DNA of 64,000 nt. Source: Bemisia tabaci (lineage: Eukaryota; Arthropoda; Insecta; Hemiptera; Aleyrodidae). The position numbers were made by a program, and so were the translations under genes. This document shows positions 44,602 through 56,215 of the stretch, piece after piece (the stretch's first letter is position 1; each line of letters begins with the position of its first letter). Where the stretch lies: positions 33,408,122 through 33,472,121 of the forward strand of contig NC_092794.1 in the NCBI RefSeq assembly GCF_918797505.1, in the 5' to 3' direction. The notes beneath the pieces are model-generated. The model was not told where the DNA came from. It was given only the letters and a program-made list of their open reading frames with translations, and searched no databases.

Positions 44602-45004
44602 GCGTAACGGGTGTGACAGATTTTCTCTCTGAGGTCCATCATTTCTGAGAGAGTTTAAAAGTTAAAAAACTTACTTTTCTTCTCATACTCTTATTGTAGG
44701 CAATCTTAAGCAGTAAATCAATCAACAATTTGACGCATTTTTATGTAGAACACGCCAAAACAACATTTTTCTACAAGGTGGCCCGGACCTACCGTTTGCG
44801 TTACGGGTGTGACCTAACAGGTGTGACAGACTGTCTCTCTGAGGTCCATCATTTCTGAGAGAGTTTTAAAGTTAAAAAACTTACTTTTCTTCCCATACTC
44901 TTATTTTAGGCAATCCTAAGCAGTAAATCAAGCAGCAATTTGACGCATTTTAATGAAGAACATGCCATAACTACATTTGTCTACAGGGTGGCCCAGACCT
45001 ACCG
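44602..45004. repeat. ~200-bp tandem duplication
   Basis: The block from TCTCTCTGAGGTCCATCATT through GTGGCCCGGACCTACCGT occurs at 44625-44796 and 44832-45004. It begins after a GTGTGACAGA word in both copies. Confidence 0.85.
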
Positions 45005-45113
45005 TCCCAGGGCTTTTCTTCGGGTAACCCAGGATTCCCCTTTCGTCCCCGCGGTCTTGGATCTCGCATGACCCAAATTAACCACGAAAAAACCCTGGTA
45101 CGGTAGGTCTGGG
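44984..45113. repeat. Hairpin insertion (~110-130 bp) in the second duplicate
   Basis: GGCCCAGACCTACCGTCCCAGGG is mirrored by CCCTGGTACGGTAGGTCTGGG at 45091-45113. The first duplicate lacks the extra sequence after ACCTACCGT. It looks like a small foldback or a local inverted duplication. Confidence 0.65.
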
Positions 45114-45779
45114 CCTACAGTAAAGTGAAAATATGTCAATCAAATAGGAGAGAGTTCAACGAGTTCTATTTGAAGTCCTTTTGAGATAAGGTGAATTCAC
45201 TTTAAATACTGAAATATGGCAAAAATGTTAGCTATCTCTCTCTTATTAGATGTATACATAACCTCTAACTTTGCAGGAGCACATTGAATCAGTTTCTTGA
45301 CAACTGCAAACATGCATATGAGTGTATTTCTTGTGATAACCATAGAAAAAATGGTGAGAAGTGAGGCAACATCTGCATAATTGAAGCCTCTTCTCATTGG
45401 TCACACTCGTAACGTGTCACACCCGTTACGCATTTTTGCCTATCAATTTTTGAAATAAAAATTTGGAAAAAATACTCCAAAGCTGTACTTGACTTGAAGA
45501 CGTACAGAAAAAATTGGCATCTCAAAATGACAAGAATTAAAATAGTTACATTAAAAAACCCATGTTTTGCGTAACGGGTGTGACAGTCAGTACACTAAGT
45601 TTTAAAAGTTATATATAATATACAGAGATTACTTTTAAAAATTGAAACTTTGCAGGAGCACATTGAATCAGTTTCTTGACAACTGCAAACATAACCTGAA
45701 ACTTGGTTTTGGCGGGAACACCAGAAAACATTGCTACCAAACTGTCACTCTTTTTACAGTAGGATGAAGCTAAGCAACG

Positions 45780-47400
45780 GGGTTACAAAACACGTAAAAA
45801 TTGCGAGAAAAAAAACAAAACGGAGGTAAACCCCATATATTTCCAAAAACTAGGAGTATTAAGGAGTCCAAAAATAAATATCGTTGGGTCATTTCGAGGG
45901 GGGGGGGGGGGGAAATACCCCCCGGACTACCTAGGCGTGGAATGACCCTTGAAAAGAATCAAGTACAATTAAAGTTTTGTTTCACTCATTTCCTCTCCTG
46001 TAGGACATTTGACAGTTGTCTAATTTTAAAGTACCTATCTAGAACCACTAAAGCTTCTACAAGAATGAACCGCTCTACATATCAGGTGTTCTTTCAGGTT
46101 ATCCGTCAACATTAGACGTTGAGTGCACGAGTTTAAAATTGCACACCCTTTTGCATACCTCAATTCAGCCTGATGGCATCTATCGATTCCAAATATTCAA
46201 CTTATAAATTGAGAACACTCTTCTCGCGCAAAAAGTTCGCCCACTGTTACCTACAGAGGGACGACAGCTCATTCACCCGTCAATTTAATACTGACTTAAA
46301 GAAAGGCATCCACACTGCTTATTCTCTGCCTCACTCATGAATTGGTGGGCCAATGTATTAGCGAGAACTTAAAACACCTAATCCTCAGAAATTTTACAAA
46401 TCCCACATCTCCAGTGCTGCGGGTCTTGCACTAATTTCATCACTTTTAACGTACCTAAAGTCAAATCAGTTTTTGTACCTAAAAGTCGTATACTTTTAAA
46501 ATTATACTACAGCTAACCAAAATGAACCGCTCTACATATCAGATGTTCCAAATCAATGTATCCTGGCAATCAGTGATAAATCAGGTTATCCATCAATATT
46601 CAAAATTTAAAATGTTATTGACTGGTGGAATGTATTTCATTCAGCGGCCCAGACCTGTAAGTAGTAAAGTGGTCTGTTTTTAAGTGTTTCTTGGCCCTCC
46701 CTCTAGGAGGAAGGGTCTTATACTCTCACTTTGAATTCGTTCTGTTATCAAATGGTGGTTGATAAATTGTAATGTATTTTAATGTCTGTCTCGGAGGACG
46801 GCCATTAACCATAGGTAGATCAATTTGATGATCGGTCTCTCGCTTTGAATTTTTGCAGATCGGCACTTCCAGGAGCTTGCCTTATTAGATGTACATTGCT
46901 GCCTACTGCCATTTGCTCTGTGCCTTTTGACGTTCTCTGTCATGTGTGGAAGGAACGTTGGGTGGAGAATCGATGGCTACCTCAATATCATCAATGATCG
47001 GAGTAAATCGTGAAACTATTTAAGGTGTGGAGCGATGATGTCGCATCTTTTGAAAAATGCTTTCTCCTCTAAAAATAAATTGAAAAATGGTGCTGTGTAA
47101 GTGCTTTTCTGAGAGTGGTGTTCTGTATTGATCAGCTATTAAATCATGGTGCTAATTTTTCTCTCACGTTAAAGAATGGTTTAGATATTTTTACATAGTG
47201 TTTTCAAGTGTTCCTCCGTACCTATACCAGTTCTAATTGGAAATTTGGATTTGTTGGCTTCAAGTGGACTTTCCTGACCCAGTGGATTACAGATTCGAGC
47301 AAGTTGGTGAGTGTTGTTTGTTCATTTTCCATTTTATTGAGAATGTTTGCATGGTCAAAATATCACGTGCCCCCATGGGGACGCTTGACTCCTTTGTCTT
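45780..47400. other. No supported gene; short direct repeats
   Basis: Holds a 13-base G run (45898-45912) and two loosely similar blocks sharing AATGAACCGCTCTACATATC at about 46064 and 46521. The rest is AT-rich with no recognised coding or element ends. Confidence 0.45.
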
Positions 47401-47411
47401 GATTCTAAAAA

Positions 47412-47710
47412 TTATTTAATTTCCATGAGCAATTTGGATGGCACTGAAACCATCTCGTGATCATTTTTTATGGAAATGATTTCGTTTCCATGAAAATTTT
47501 TTAAAAAAATCTCTTCGTTTCCATGATAAATTTTCATGGAAATGGTTACGTTTCCATTGACAATTTTCATGGATATGGTTTCACTTCCATGAAAAATTTT
47601 CATGGAAATCAGCCAAATGGAAATATTTCCCGTTCTATTTTTCCGTGTCACTTTTTCATGGAAACCAACTTCATGGAAATCATCCACGTGGAACATTTTC
47701 AGCAGGGATA
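47412..47710. repeat. CATGGAAA/TTTCCATG array with a CAGCAGGGAT end
   Basis: At least fourteen occurrences of TTTCCATG or CATGGAAA in both orientations lie within 300 bp. The right end reads ATTTTCAGCAGGGAT, which is the complement of the ATCCCTGCTAAAAAT start of the array at 61950. It is likely part of a TIR element with this palindromic word. The frames read as NFHGNG-type repeats only because of the array. Confidence 0.7.
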
Positions 47711-47760
47711 ACAATCACTAATTGTCACGAAAACGCTCATTTTTCTATCTTCACCTGTTA

Positions 47761-49458
47761 CAGATAACCCATATAACATCGAACGTTTCAGCAACGTGGA
47801 AATCAACGTAGACCTTGAAACAGTTCGGGAACGTATACAATTTCCACGTTGTAATCAACATGGAAGAACAGGGGTGCTCCGAAGACGTCTCATTGGCGAT
47901 GTAACAGGAACGTGGAAAGGAACGTTGCTCTGTAAACCTAACCTAAAAAGTTAAAATCGCACTTTAGCCGTTTCGCTGTCTACCTTTCCGGAACGTAGAA
48001 TTTAACGTAGTCGAAAACACGTTGTACTAGAAAAGGCGGCACATGCAGGACATAGGCCAGGAGCGCCCACTAGGTGGCGCTGCATTTCGCGGTGCAGATT
48101 ACTCAAAAAGTCTACAGCGCATGCGCAGCCCATGTCGGCACCAACCAAGTTCCCGGGTTGCAACTGTTCGAGAGTGTCCACCATTTTTATCTTGATATTG
48201 GCGTACCAAGTGATTTTCGCAGTTTAATGTTGTGCTTGAAGTGATGCTTATACCTCCGTGTTTTACATACATAAAAGTTCGTTAATCATCTGGTTTGTAC
48301 ATACTTGTCTATTTCTAATTCTGTATTCTCAAGTCAATGTCCACAATTTTAACCCGTAGACCTCATGTTCTACTCTAAAACTGAAAGTGCTTATTCCTCC
48401 TCTAGTACGTACACCTACTTAAGTAAATGAAAGTCGTGCCTATGAAGTGAATGATTGTATTTTAATTAATCGACATTTATCGCAAATAAGTAGAATGGGC
48501 CTGTTGCAAACTTTTGCTAGAGCAAAAAAAAAGAGTTGTTTCCCATAGATGATGCCTGAATAATCACAATGAGCGCATCGGCAAAGTCTGAAATACACTC
48601 ATATCTTCACAATCTGCGTAAGAAATTTGCGTGTTTTTGAAATTCCCGCTTCAAAAACGATACTACCGCACAGGTGAACATTTTGCTAGAGGCGTCACTC
48701 CATCGTCGGCAATATTCATCATGGCCGACGCTCCTGCAGTTTCGCGCGTAATTCGAGGAGAGTTTAAGGTCAATCAAGGTAGGCGAGGAAAATATGAACG
48801 TATACACGCCGATTGTTATCTGTTCTTATACTGGGCAGGTGTTATCTCGTCCCATCACACGTGTTTTGGCGGATTGGCATCAGTCATGATGAATATTGCC
48901 GACAATGGAACGACTCCTCTGACAAAATGTTCACCTGTGCCGTCGTATCGTTTTTGAAGCGGGAAGCTAAAAAAAAAAAAAACAAAAAAAAACACAAATT
49001 TCTTACGCAGATTGTGAAGTTATGAGTGCATTTCAGACTTTGCCGATGCGCTCATCGTGGTTTTTGAGGCATTATCTATAAGAAACAACTCTTAGTCTTG
49101 CTCTGGCAAAAGTTTTCAACAGGCCCATTTTAACGAAATTTTCTAATCGTAAACACGTTAGGAGGGAAAGAGACGCACAAACTGTGAAAAGCCCAAAAAT
49201 GAATGCCACACTATGTTTTGCAAATAAAATCGATTCTAATGTTATTGCACGTTCGTGCAATGTAGTCACTGCCACGTCCCCGCAATGTAGACATTGCAAC
49301 GTTCCTGCGACGTGGACACTGAAACGTTCCGGAAACGGTACTTAATACATGGACATCCACGTAGAATTACACGTTCCGGTACACGTTGCTTTCCACGTGG
49401 GAGGTTTCATGAGAAACGTGGAATTCTACGTTGTTGTCAACGTTAAAATTGTTATCTG
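47761..49458. mobile_element. TIR element with AACGT words, CAGATAAC ends
   Basis: CAGATAAC (47761) and GTTATCTG (49451-49458) form the ends. Both flanking zones are dense in AACGT/ACGTT words (GGAACGTGGAAAGGAACGTT; CTACGTTGTTGTCAACGTT). The interior carries the 630-bp MITE copy B and no transposase. The target duplication is unclear. Confidence 0.5.
48497..49126. mobile_element. MITE, GGGCCTGTTGC-ended family, copy B (630 bp)
   Basis: Same family as 39401-40013, with ends GGGCCTGTTGCAAACTTTTG and its complement (GTTTTCAACAGGCCC) and AT on both sides. It is nested in the AACGT-rich element. Inner sequence (GAACATTTTGCTAGAGG; GGACGAGATAACA-like) is shared between the copies. Confidence 0.82.
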
Positions 49459-49530
49459 GGAAGTTAAAGTATACCCATGATGCACTTGTTTTTGTGTCAC
49501 ATCTTCCTACACCGAGTTGTGATTACAAAC

Positions 49531-49779
49531 CTGGTAGAAAATCGGCCATAGGAAACTGTGGCCTGGCCATAAGAAAAATCCTACAGTAAATTGAACATGG
49601 CCTTTTGGCAATAGGAATTTTCTAAAGCCAACGATTGAGCATTCCTACAGCCAGCCATATAGGAATTCTCAATCGCCGGCTATAGAAAATTCCTATCACC
49701 AAAAGGCCATGTTTCAATTTTTCATAGGATTTTTCCTATGGCCGGGCTATAGGTAATTTGTATGGCTTATTTTTTTCAG
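49531..49779. mobile_element. Short CCCTG-ended MITE with CTATAGCCGG words
   Basis: Inverted ends CCTGGTAGAAAATCGGCCAT and the complement of CCCTGAAAAAAATAAGCCAT enclose arrays of CCTATAGC/GCCGGCTATAG-type words and a mirrored CATGGCCTTTTGGCAATAGG. It is a 250-bp relative of the 1.85-kb element at 54466-56317. It abuts the Polinton gene fragment at 49780. Confidence 0.7.
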
Positions 49780-50417
49780 GGATGAAGATGCGGTGAACAA
49801 TTTGGTAGCGGGAAGTTATGTAATTGCCTGGAGCGCATCCACCTTCTTCAGCAATCTTAAAATCGTCTGACTAAAATAGTAGCATCGAAACAGCATTTGA
49901 ATCGAGAGAGTGGACGACGACGACGTCGACGGTAATTATCATGTCGGCAGAGAAACGTGGGATCGTCGAGGAGTTGCATGAACCTGCACGACGGATCTAT
50001 CCGCTTCGTAACGTACGAGTTCTCGGATGGCTCGATTTGTGGCAACACTCAAAAAAAAAAAAATGTTACTTTAAGCTTGAGCAAGCTTGATTCAGCATGA
50101 CGGGCGTCTTAAAAACGGGTACAAGCTTACAGCATGTTACGGGAACATAATCAAAAATGTTGAAGAAACATGATAGCCGTCATGTTAAATCAACATGACT
50201 GTCGTCACGTTGACTTAATATGCTGTCGTGTTGATTTAACATGACAATCATGTTGATTTAACATGACAATCATGTTGATATACGAGTACGTCAAATGCTA
50301 CAAATTAAAATAAATTACGTTATTTTTATGAAAATTGAATCGTATTTTAATGTAGTTATACTTCCAATACTACTCTCAACCCAGAATCATCCCATCCGAC
50401 CTATCAAATTTTTCCGA

Positions 50418-50492
50418 CTTTTTCGGGATTTGAACGCGGGACCCACCTATTACAAGCGGAGTGTTCTACCAACCGAGCCATCCGGGCTTGTG
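50418..50492 (-). repeat. tRNA-like module inside the CACTC-ended element
   Basis: On the minus strand, GCCCGGATGGCTCGGTTGG (box A-like) is followed by a CTTGTAA loop (TGT at the anticodon position) and GCGTTCAAATCC (box B-like). The stems are imperfect, so it is tRNA-derived and not a working tRNA. Confidence 0.5.
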
Positions 50493-51245
50493 GTTCCAAA
50501 AGACGAATTTTAAGTGTTTCCATATCCCACTGAATTACTTTTTCATTTTTTCCCCGTCTAAGTTGTGTGAAATGCATACCGCATCAGATTGTTAGGTTTT
50601 TCTTTTTTTCCATTCACTATTTACGAAAAGGAATTTACATTATGCACCATATAAAAATTAACAATTTATCACGAACTATTTTTTCTCCTCCAACAACGAT
50701 GTTTATTTTTTTCAGTGTTTACGATCGTCATTTTTATTCTTATTTTATATCATGATAATAATTAATAATTAATAATATAAATAAATCAAACATTGAAAAT
50801 AAAAAATAATTAGAAACGTATGATTCTAAGAGCTTTAACCACACGAGCGAAAATGTTTTTGAACGAAGAATAATAAACTATCATCAACTTAAAAGTAATT
50901 CTTTTTGTTTCATGTGTAAGTATTATTACCGTATTACCATTTATTTGTCATGGTGAGCGTTAATAGCGTTATTCGAGTCGATTTATTTTGTTTCCGAAAG
51001 TGTCTCAATTGTGTTTTTACCTTATCAATTGGGTATCCAGAAATTTTTTTAAGTAAATACTTTGGGACGTATTTCTTAAGAGACTTTTTCAGAATGTACC
51101 AACGAATGGTTTGAAAAGAGTAATAGTACCAGTTCTCTGAATAAAAAATAGGTTGAACGTTACTCGCAGTGAGTAGACAATCTTGTCTAAGTGTCAAGAC
51201 TATCGAGTCAGGTGGCTTAGATGTCTGGCTTATGAAACGAAATCA

Positions 51246-51345
51246 TGAATGGAGGGAGGGGGAGGGAGATGAGGGAGGGGGAGGGAGGGGGAGGGAGATG
51301 AGGAGGAGGAGGGGGATGAGGAGGAGGAGGGAGATGAGGAGAACA
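51246..51345. repeat. GGGAGG purine tract
   Basis: Almost pure purine on the plus strand, with repeated GGGAGGGGGAGGGAGATGAGG. G runs are suitable for quadruplex or triplex structure. Frames through it are low-complexity artefacts. Confidence 0.8.
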
Positions 51346-52310
51346 CGCCATCCCCCTTTTCAGTACGTATAGATGATGTTTCAAGAGCACCACGGTGCTC
51401 CTGAAACAATATGAAAGCAAATGGTAACATAACACTGCATATGCTAATTCAACAAAATGTTAATGTTCTTTCAACCAAAGGAATGGTAAAACAACATGTG
51501 TAATGCAGTTTCAGTCTGACGTAATGCTAAATTTACATGAATTTGGTTGAATTAACATGCGTAATGTTACTCAAATATTACCGTCATGTTGATTCAACAT
51601 GACAGGTAGAAGCATTCTCGGTCATGTTGATTCAACATGACGGCAAATGTAGAATTAAGTCAAACCATGTTGGGTTACGGGGAGTGCAGCCTATATCAAC
51701 ATAATTTCTGTGATGTCATTTCAACATGGCGGTTAATGCTACTTCGACATTTCCTTTTTTTTGAGTGAAGCCGATCTCCTCCAGATTCAAACCGTATAGG
51801 TACCTCGGTTAACAAGGGACACAATTATCCCCTCACAGTCATCGACGCGTTCTCGAAATAAGCGGAGGCCGAACCACTCGATTTGCAATCGGCCACGGAT
51901 GTCACTGCTGTTGTGCAACGCGTGCTCAAAGCCGCCAGAATAACTTCACCAAAACAAGTACAAGTTGACGTGGGATCGGAATTCTACAATTCCAAATGTC
52001 AAACGTTGAGGAAGCGGCACAAGATCAACATGTACCGCTCGTATTCGACCACCGAAGCCTCCGTCGTCGGGCGATTCAACCGAACGCTCAAAACGAAGAT
52101 GTGGAAAGAGTTCAGCGCGCAGGGATTGTACAGGTGTGTAGATTTGTTGCCAATGCGCATTCGTAAATACAGCGGAGTTGTCCATCGCAACATTGGAATG
52201 AAACCAATCGATGTTACCGAGAAGGATGTAGCGCTTATCCTGCAAAAACTCTTTGGACCGCCGCTGATTAAAACCAAAAAGAGACGTCTGGCCCGACGAA
52301 AACTACCATT

Positions 52311-53040
52311 CGAAAACTTTACGTTTTTTAACGGTAACAATAACTTTCCAAAAAAACCATATTTTTTTGCAATGGATCACACGCAATTTCCGGGGAAACT
52401 GTGTGTGTCCTATGTACCGAGAGTTTTGGGTTTTGGATTGCTACGAGTGATGTCTCATGGCCGGCTTTTCGGGGCCAGAGCTATGTTCGGCCGGCTTCAG
52501 CTTTGACTCCGGGCAGTTGGCTACGCGTTTTGGGTGAGTGTACATTCGCCGAGGTCTGATGTCATAAGCACTCGGAGATTGGCCTGCTTAGTTGTGTTGA
52601 GTGCATTTTTGTGGTCACGAAGTTCGTTTGTTTGCCGTGTTTCTGTTAGTTCATAAGTGTTTAAGGGAATAAAGTGTGATCCCCATCAAAGCCGTGTTAG
52701 AGGTTATGTCCCCTGTATTGAGCTACGCTGCGCCCCCAAAACAGATAGGCTCAGGGCTCCGGGACCCAACACCCAACTCACCCCGGGTCCATTACATGAT
52801 GGATAGGCGCCTCGACTGAACTGTGAGTTTCAGTGCAACGATCCTAGTAAGCCTTTCTCTGTTTGTTGAATTTTTACGTGATTGAAATTTTCGAGTAATT
52901 TTTTTTTTTTTAGCTAGTCGATTAGTGTTTCAGATTTGTTGTTTTCTTTTCTCCCCGTTTTCTTTTCGTAATTTTTCTTGATTGTAATTTAATTTTTCCT
53001 CCTCCGCTTTGTTTTCATTTATTTTCTACTTTCTTTCTTT
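52311..53040. other. Unassigned stretch, possible solo LTR
   Basis: TGTGTGTCCTATGTACC at about 52401 to CCGGGTCCATTACA at about 52795 has TG...CA ends and an AATAAAG (about 52671), as in an LTR. No target duplication is evident, so this is tentative. A T-rich stretch follows up to repeat X. Confidence 0.3.
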
Positions 53041-54763
53041 TTGGCGCGTATACGTAGTATACCGCCTTTGCGATCGTTTTGACCCCCCCCCCCCCCCCCC
53101 ACTCGATACCTACAATAACCGAGTCCCTTAGTTCCTTACCGAAAAGTGACTGCCGCGAATTTCTGAGATTTTCCAAAGCGTGTAAAAAGTTTACTAATCC
53201 GTCAATAATTATGATTCTTTCTTGAATTACGTTACTTGGTTTTTTTTTTTAAAAAAAACCTAAGAATGCTCCGCGCGAATTTAAAATATGCATATATAAG
53301 CAGAAGCAAACGAACTGATTTGAGGATGGCTGAGCAGTTCAGCACTCTTCGAATGAGAATTTCACTCCTCCGTTTTGTTTCAAACGTTGCATACACAGAT
53401 CTCTACACCCCTGTTATGCTTTTCAAAATTTGGTGCCACTGCTCTGATAGCCCGGGCCAGCCAGGGCAGCCGTGAGTGCAATCTTTGATGAGCCTCGAGA
53501 CTCAATAGACCATTTGCTAAACGTGGCTCATTCAGGAATCCACTTACCCCTCTATTCCCCACGCTCCTGATCACTGCGTCGGCGTCTCCAGTTGAACAAT
53601 AGCTGACGGTCGCCCGGTGCGGACGGGACCCTCAGTCTCTCATCCCATTACTTACGCTTGATTAAACATTTCAGAGCTTCAGTCTCTCGAGAGAACAATA
53701 GCCCGGGTGCCCGGACCCTATTACTTACGGCTGATTAACAATTTCACCGTCACGCTAGGATTCATCCAATTTTCAAAAAAAATTGTTTCGCGTGTATTTA
53801 GTAATTTTTTCCTTACTCTCCGTTGAAACACGAATTGAAAGAGGTCTCATTCATAAAAATCGGTCGAATAGAACAGAAGTTACCGCATTCGAAATCCGAA
53901 GAAATGAACAAAACCTGGACTTTTCCATACAAAAAATAAAATGAAGAGAAGAAAAAAATGTATACATTACAATTAAATATAATTTACCTCAGAATTTGAC
54001 AAGCAATTCAATTATAGGTAAATTATTTTAACGGAGAAGGCATTGGGGGAACTTACAAAAATTCGTCTCTTGCAAGGGGGCTTCCTTGTAACAATTTTGA
54101 CCTGAAGACAAGGATCAAATAGCAGCAGTACTCCATACAATACACGGTGTGCCTGAACGAGTTAAACATTTTTTACCCGTCCAAATCGAAAATTCGTTAT
54201 GTTTTTTAACTACACTGTCTCTTTAGTCGTTTAAGCCAAGAAGAAGAAGAAGAAAAAAAAATCCGTCGAGATTCTGGAAAATGAAGGCGCTTTAAAAGTA
54301 TTCTGGGGCTATAATAGCTAAATCACTGGTAGTAAATCCCGTTATATTACTAAAAAGAAATTGAGTCCATAGTTTAATGCTTTATTCTCTTGAATACGAT
54401 TATTTTAAGCACTTAAACATTTATACCACCAAATTTAGCCATGGGGTGATTTTCTGAGAGCCAATCCCTGGTAAAAATAAGCCATACAAATTACCTATAG
54501 CCCGGCCATAGGAAAAATCCTATGGTAAATTGAAACATGGCCTTTTGGCGATAGGAATTTTCTATAGCCGGCGATTGAGAATTCCTATGGCTGGCTGTAG
54601 GAATTCTTAATCGCCGGCTATAGAAAATTTAGGGGTTCGCAGCTAGGGGATGGTGGAAAAGGGTCAATTGTGGAAATAAATTTTGAAACCATGAAAAATA
54701 ATAATAATGAAACTACTGGGACGTAATTTACCCGATTTTGAAGATTAGACATTTTTACCTACC

Positions 54764-54838
54764 TTAGGGATTGAACCCGGGACCTGCCTAACACAAACCG
54801 AAGACCCTAACCATTAAGCTATACCAGATGCTGCCTTC
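54764..54838 (-). repeat. tRNA-like module inside the CCCTGG-ended element
   Basis: On the minus strand, TATAGCTTAATGGTTAGGG (box A-like) precedes CCCGGGTTCAATCCC, which contains a box B (GGTTCAATCC) and a short T-arm stem. The remaining stems are weak. It is a third tRNA-derived module at a comparable interior place. Confidence 0.5.
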
Positions 54839-55984
54839 ATGTGACGTAAAACCGATATTTAACGTCGATTTGAACGGGAAACTAGGATATTTTCAATCTG
54901 CCTGGATTTGTCCGTGTATTTATTTTACTTTTTACTTTACTATATTTTTTAAATTTATTTTATCGTTTTACTTGATTTATTTCCTTGCTGACTCTATTTT
55001 TTTCTTCACTCTTTTTTATTTTTTCAAGTACTTCATTTTTTTTCTTAAAATATTTACTTCTTATTCCCTTATTTTGTTTTATTTTTTACTGTAATTTATT
55101 TTAATACTTCATCATGTTTACTTTTTAAATTCATTCTATTCTTTAACCTCATTTAGTTTCTTCCCTTATACTTTATTTTTTCTTCACCTCATTTTTTTAC
55201 TTCATCTCCTTGCTCCCTCTAATTTTTTACTTCAATTTAGTCTTTGACTTCATTTTATCATATATTTAATTTACTTTATTTGATTTCTCTTCTGTTGTCT
55301 CTGTAATTCTATTATTTCTGCTACTCTATTATTTCCACTATTCTATTCTATTATTTTACTTATTTAAACTTTAAATTTTTCATTTTCATCATTGGATTGG
55401 TAGGCCTAAAGGGAAGAAGAGACAGTATAGAGCGCTAGTGCGAGAGAGAGATAGCCTAGGTGCGCGTGACTTAGGGCCCAACTGAAGCTCCGGTGCTGAG
55501 TGCTTTGCGCACTCATGCGACACATCTCAGCACCTATGCGCTGAATCTCACTCCCCTGTTCATTCTCAATCCGGATTTTCCGTTGGACGGAATCAACGAT
55601 TTTTAACAGTGTATATGGCCGATTCAAATAAAAAAAAAATCAAAATCAAATCAAATTTTGGAAAAGTAAGAATTATTGAGAAAAAATTGAAGAAAAATAT
55701 TTTTAGAAAAGAAACCAGGATAGATTCACTGGCGCTTATGATGATTTTCGAAAAAAATTACTTTTTTAATTGCCCCTCGTGCACACGCGTATTTCCAATC
55801 GCCGGATACTGAACATTCTGTTGCCGGCTACAGATGGCTGTTTTGGCAGCGGATGGTTATTGCCGTTATCCACAAGTGGCCAGCTATTGAATGTCCTATT
55901 GCTGACTATTCACGGCTAACGCCGGCTGCAGAACGTTCTATAGCGGCCATTCGTGGCTATTGCTGGCTGTAGAACTTTCTATCG

Positions 55985-56215
55985 CCGGCTGTAGAACTTT
56001 CTCTCGCCAGCCATACGTGGCTATAGCCGGCGATTGAACGTTCTATCGCTGGCCATTCGTGGCTATAACCGGCGATTGAACGTTCTATCGCCGGCCATTC
56101 GTGGCTATAGCCGGCGGTTGAACGTTCCATCGCCGGCCATTCGTGGCTATAGCCGGCGATTGAGCCTTCTATCGCCGGCCATTCGTGGCGATAGAGCTTT
56201 TTATCGCCGGCCATA
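55985..56215. repeat. ~45-bp GC-rich tandem repeats
   Basis: About five units with CTATCGCCGGCCATTCGTGG and GCTATAGCCGGCGATTGAAC alternate as inverted and direct words. This produces the illusory repetitive frames on both strands. Confidence 0.82.

Larger units (their letters stand above)
44251..45585. repeat. Dispersed 16-bp word GCGTAACGGGTGTGAC
   Basis: Copies or near-copies are at 44251, 44416, 44602, 44798, 44816 (partial) and 45570 on the plus strand, and at about 45400 and 45416-45431 on the minus strand. The intervening DNA is mostly unique, apart from one ~200-bp duplication. The word has no coding explanation. Confidence 0.8.
50046..51767. mobile_element. CACTC-ended TIR element with TCATGTTGA words (1722 bp)
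   Basis: The ends are CACTCAAAAAAA and its complement, each flanked by AA. The uninterrupted target is seen in the first Polinton integrase, which supports a 2-bp duplication. Subterminal zones (50095-50285 and 51470-51750) are arrays of TCATGTTGATTCAACATGA and variants. The interior has a tRNA-like module, an AT-rich block and a purine tract. No transposase was found. CACT termini recall the CACTA group. Confidence 0.8.
49780..52310 (+). pseudogene. Second Polinton fragment: small protein tail and integrase
   Basis: 49780-49935 matches the C-terminal part of the small coiled-coil gene at 29560-29736. From 49940 an integrase start (MSAEKRGIVEELHEPARR) runs to LDLWQ, is split by the CACTC-ended element, and resumes at 51770. 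The later part contains VDVGSEFYNSKCQ (Asp), VVGRFNRTLKTKM (Glu position is Gly) and DLLPMRIRKYSG. Homology stops at ARRKLP (52310). It lacks the DNA-binding domain and chromodomain. Confidence 0.8.

Noticed and set aside
47412..47714. NFHGNG-type frame on the minus strand and its counterpart on the plus strand
   Set aside because: Arises from the CATGGAAA word array.
51169..51435. Frames rich in Arg/Glu/Gly or Pro/Ser/His
   Set aside because: Translations of the purine tract and its complement.
52401..52795. Firm call of a second solo LTR
   Set aside because: TG...CA ends and AATAAAG are present, but flanking bases do not form a duplication and no second copy is visible; kept only as a tentative note.
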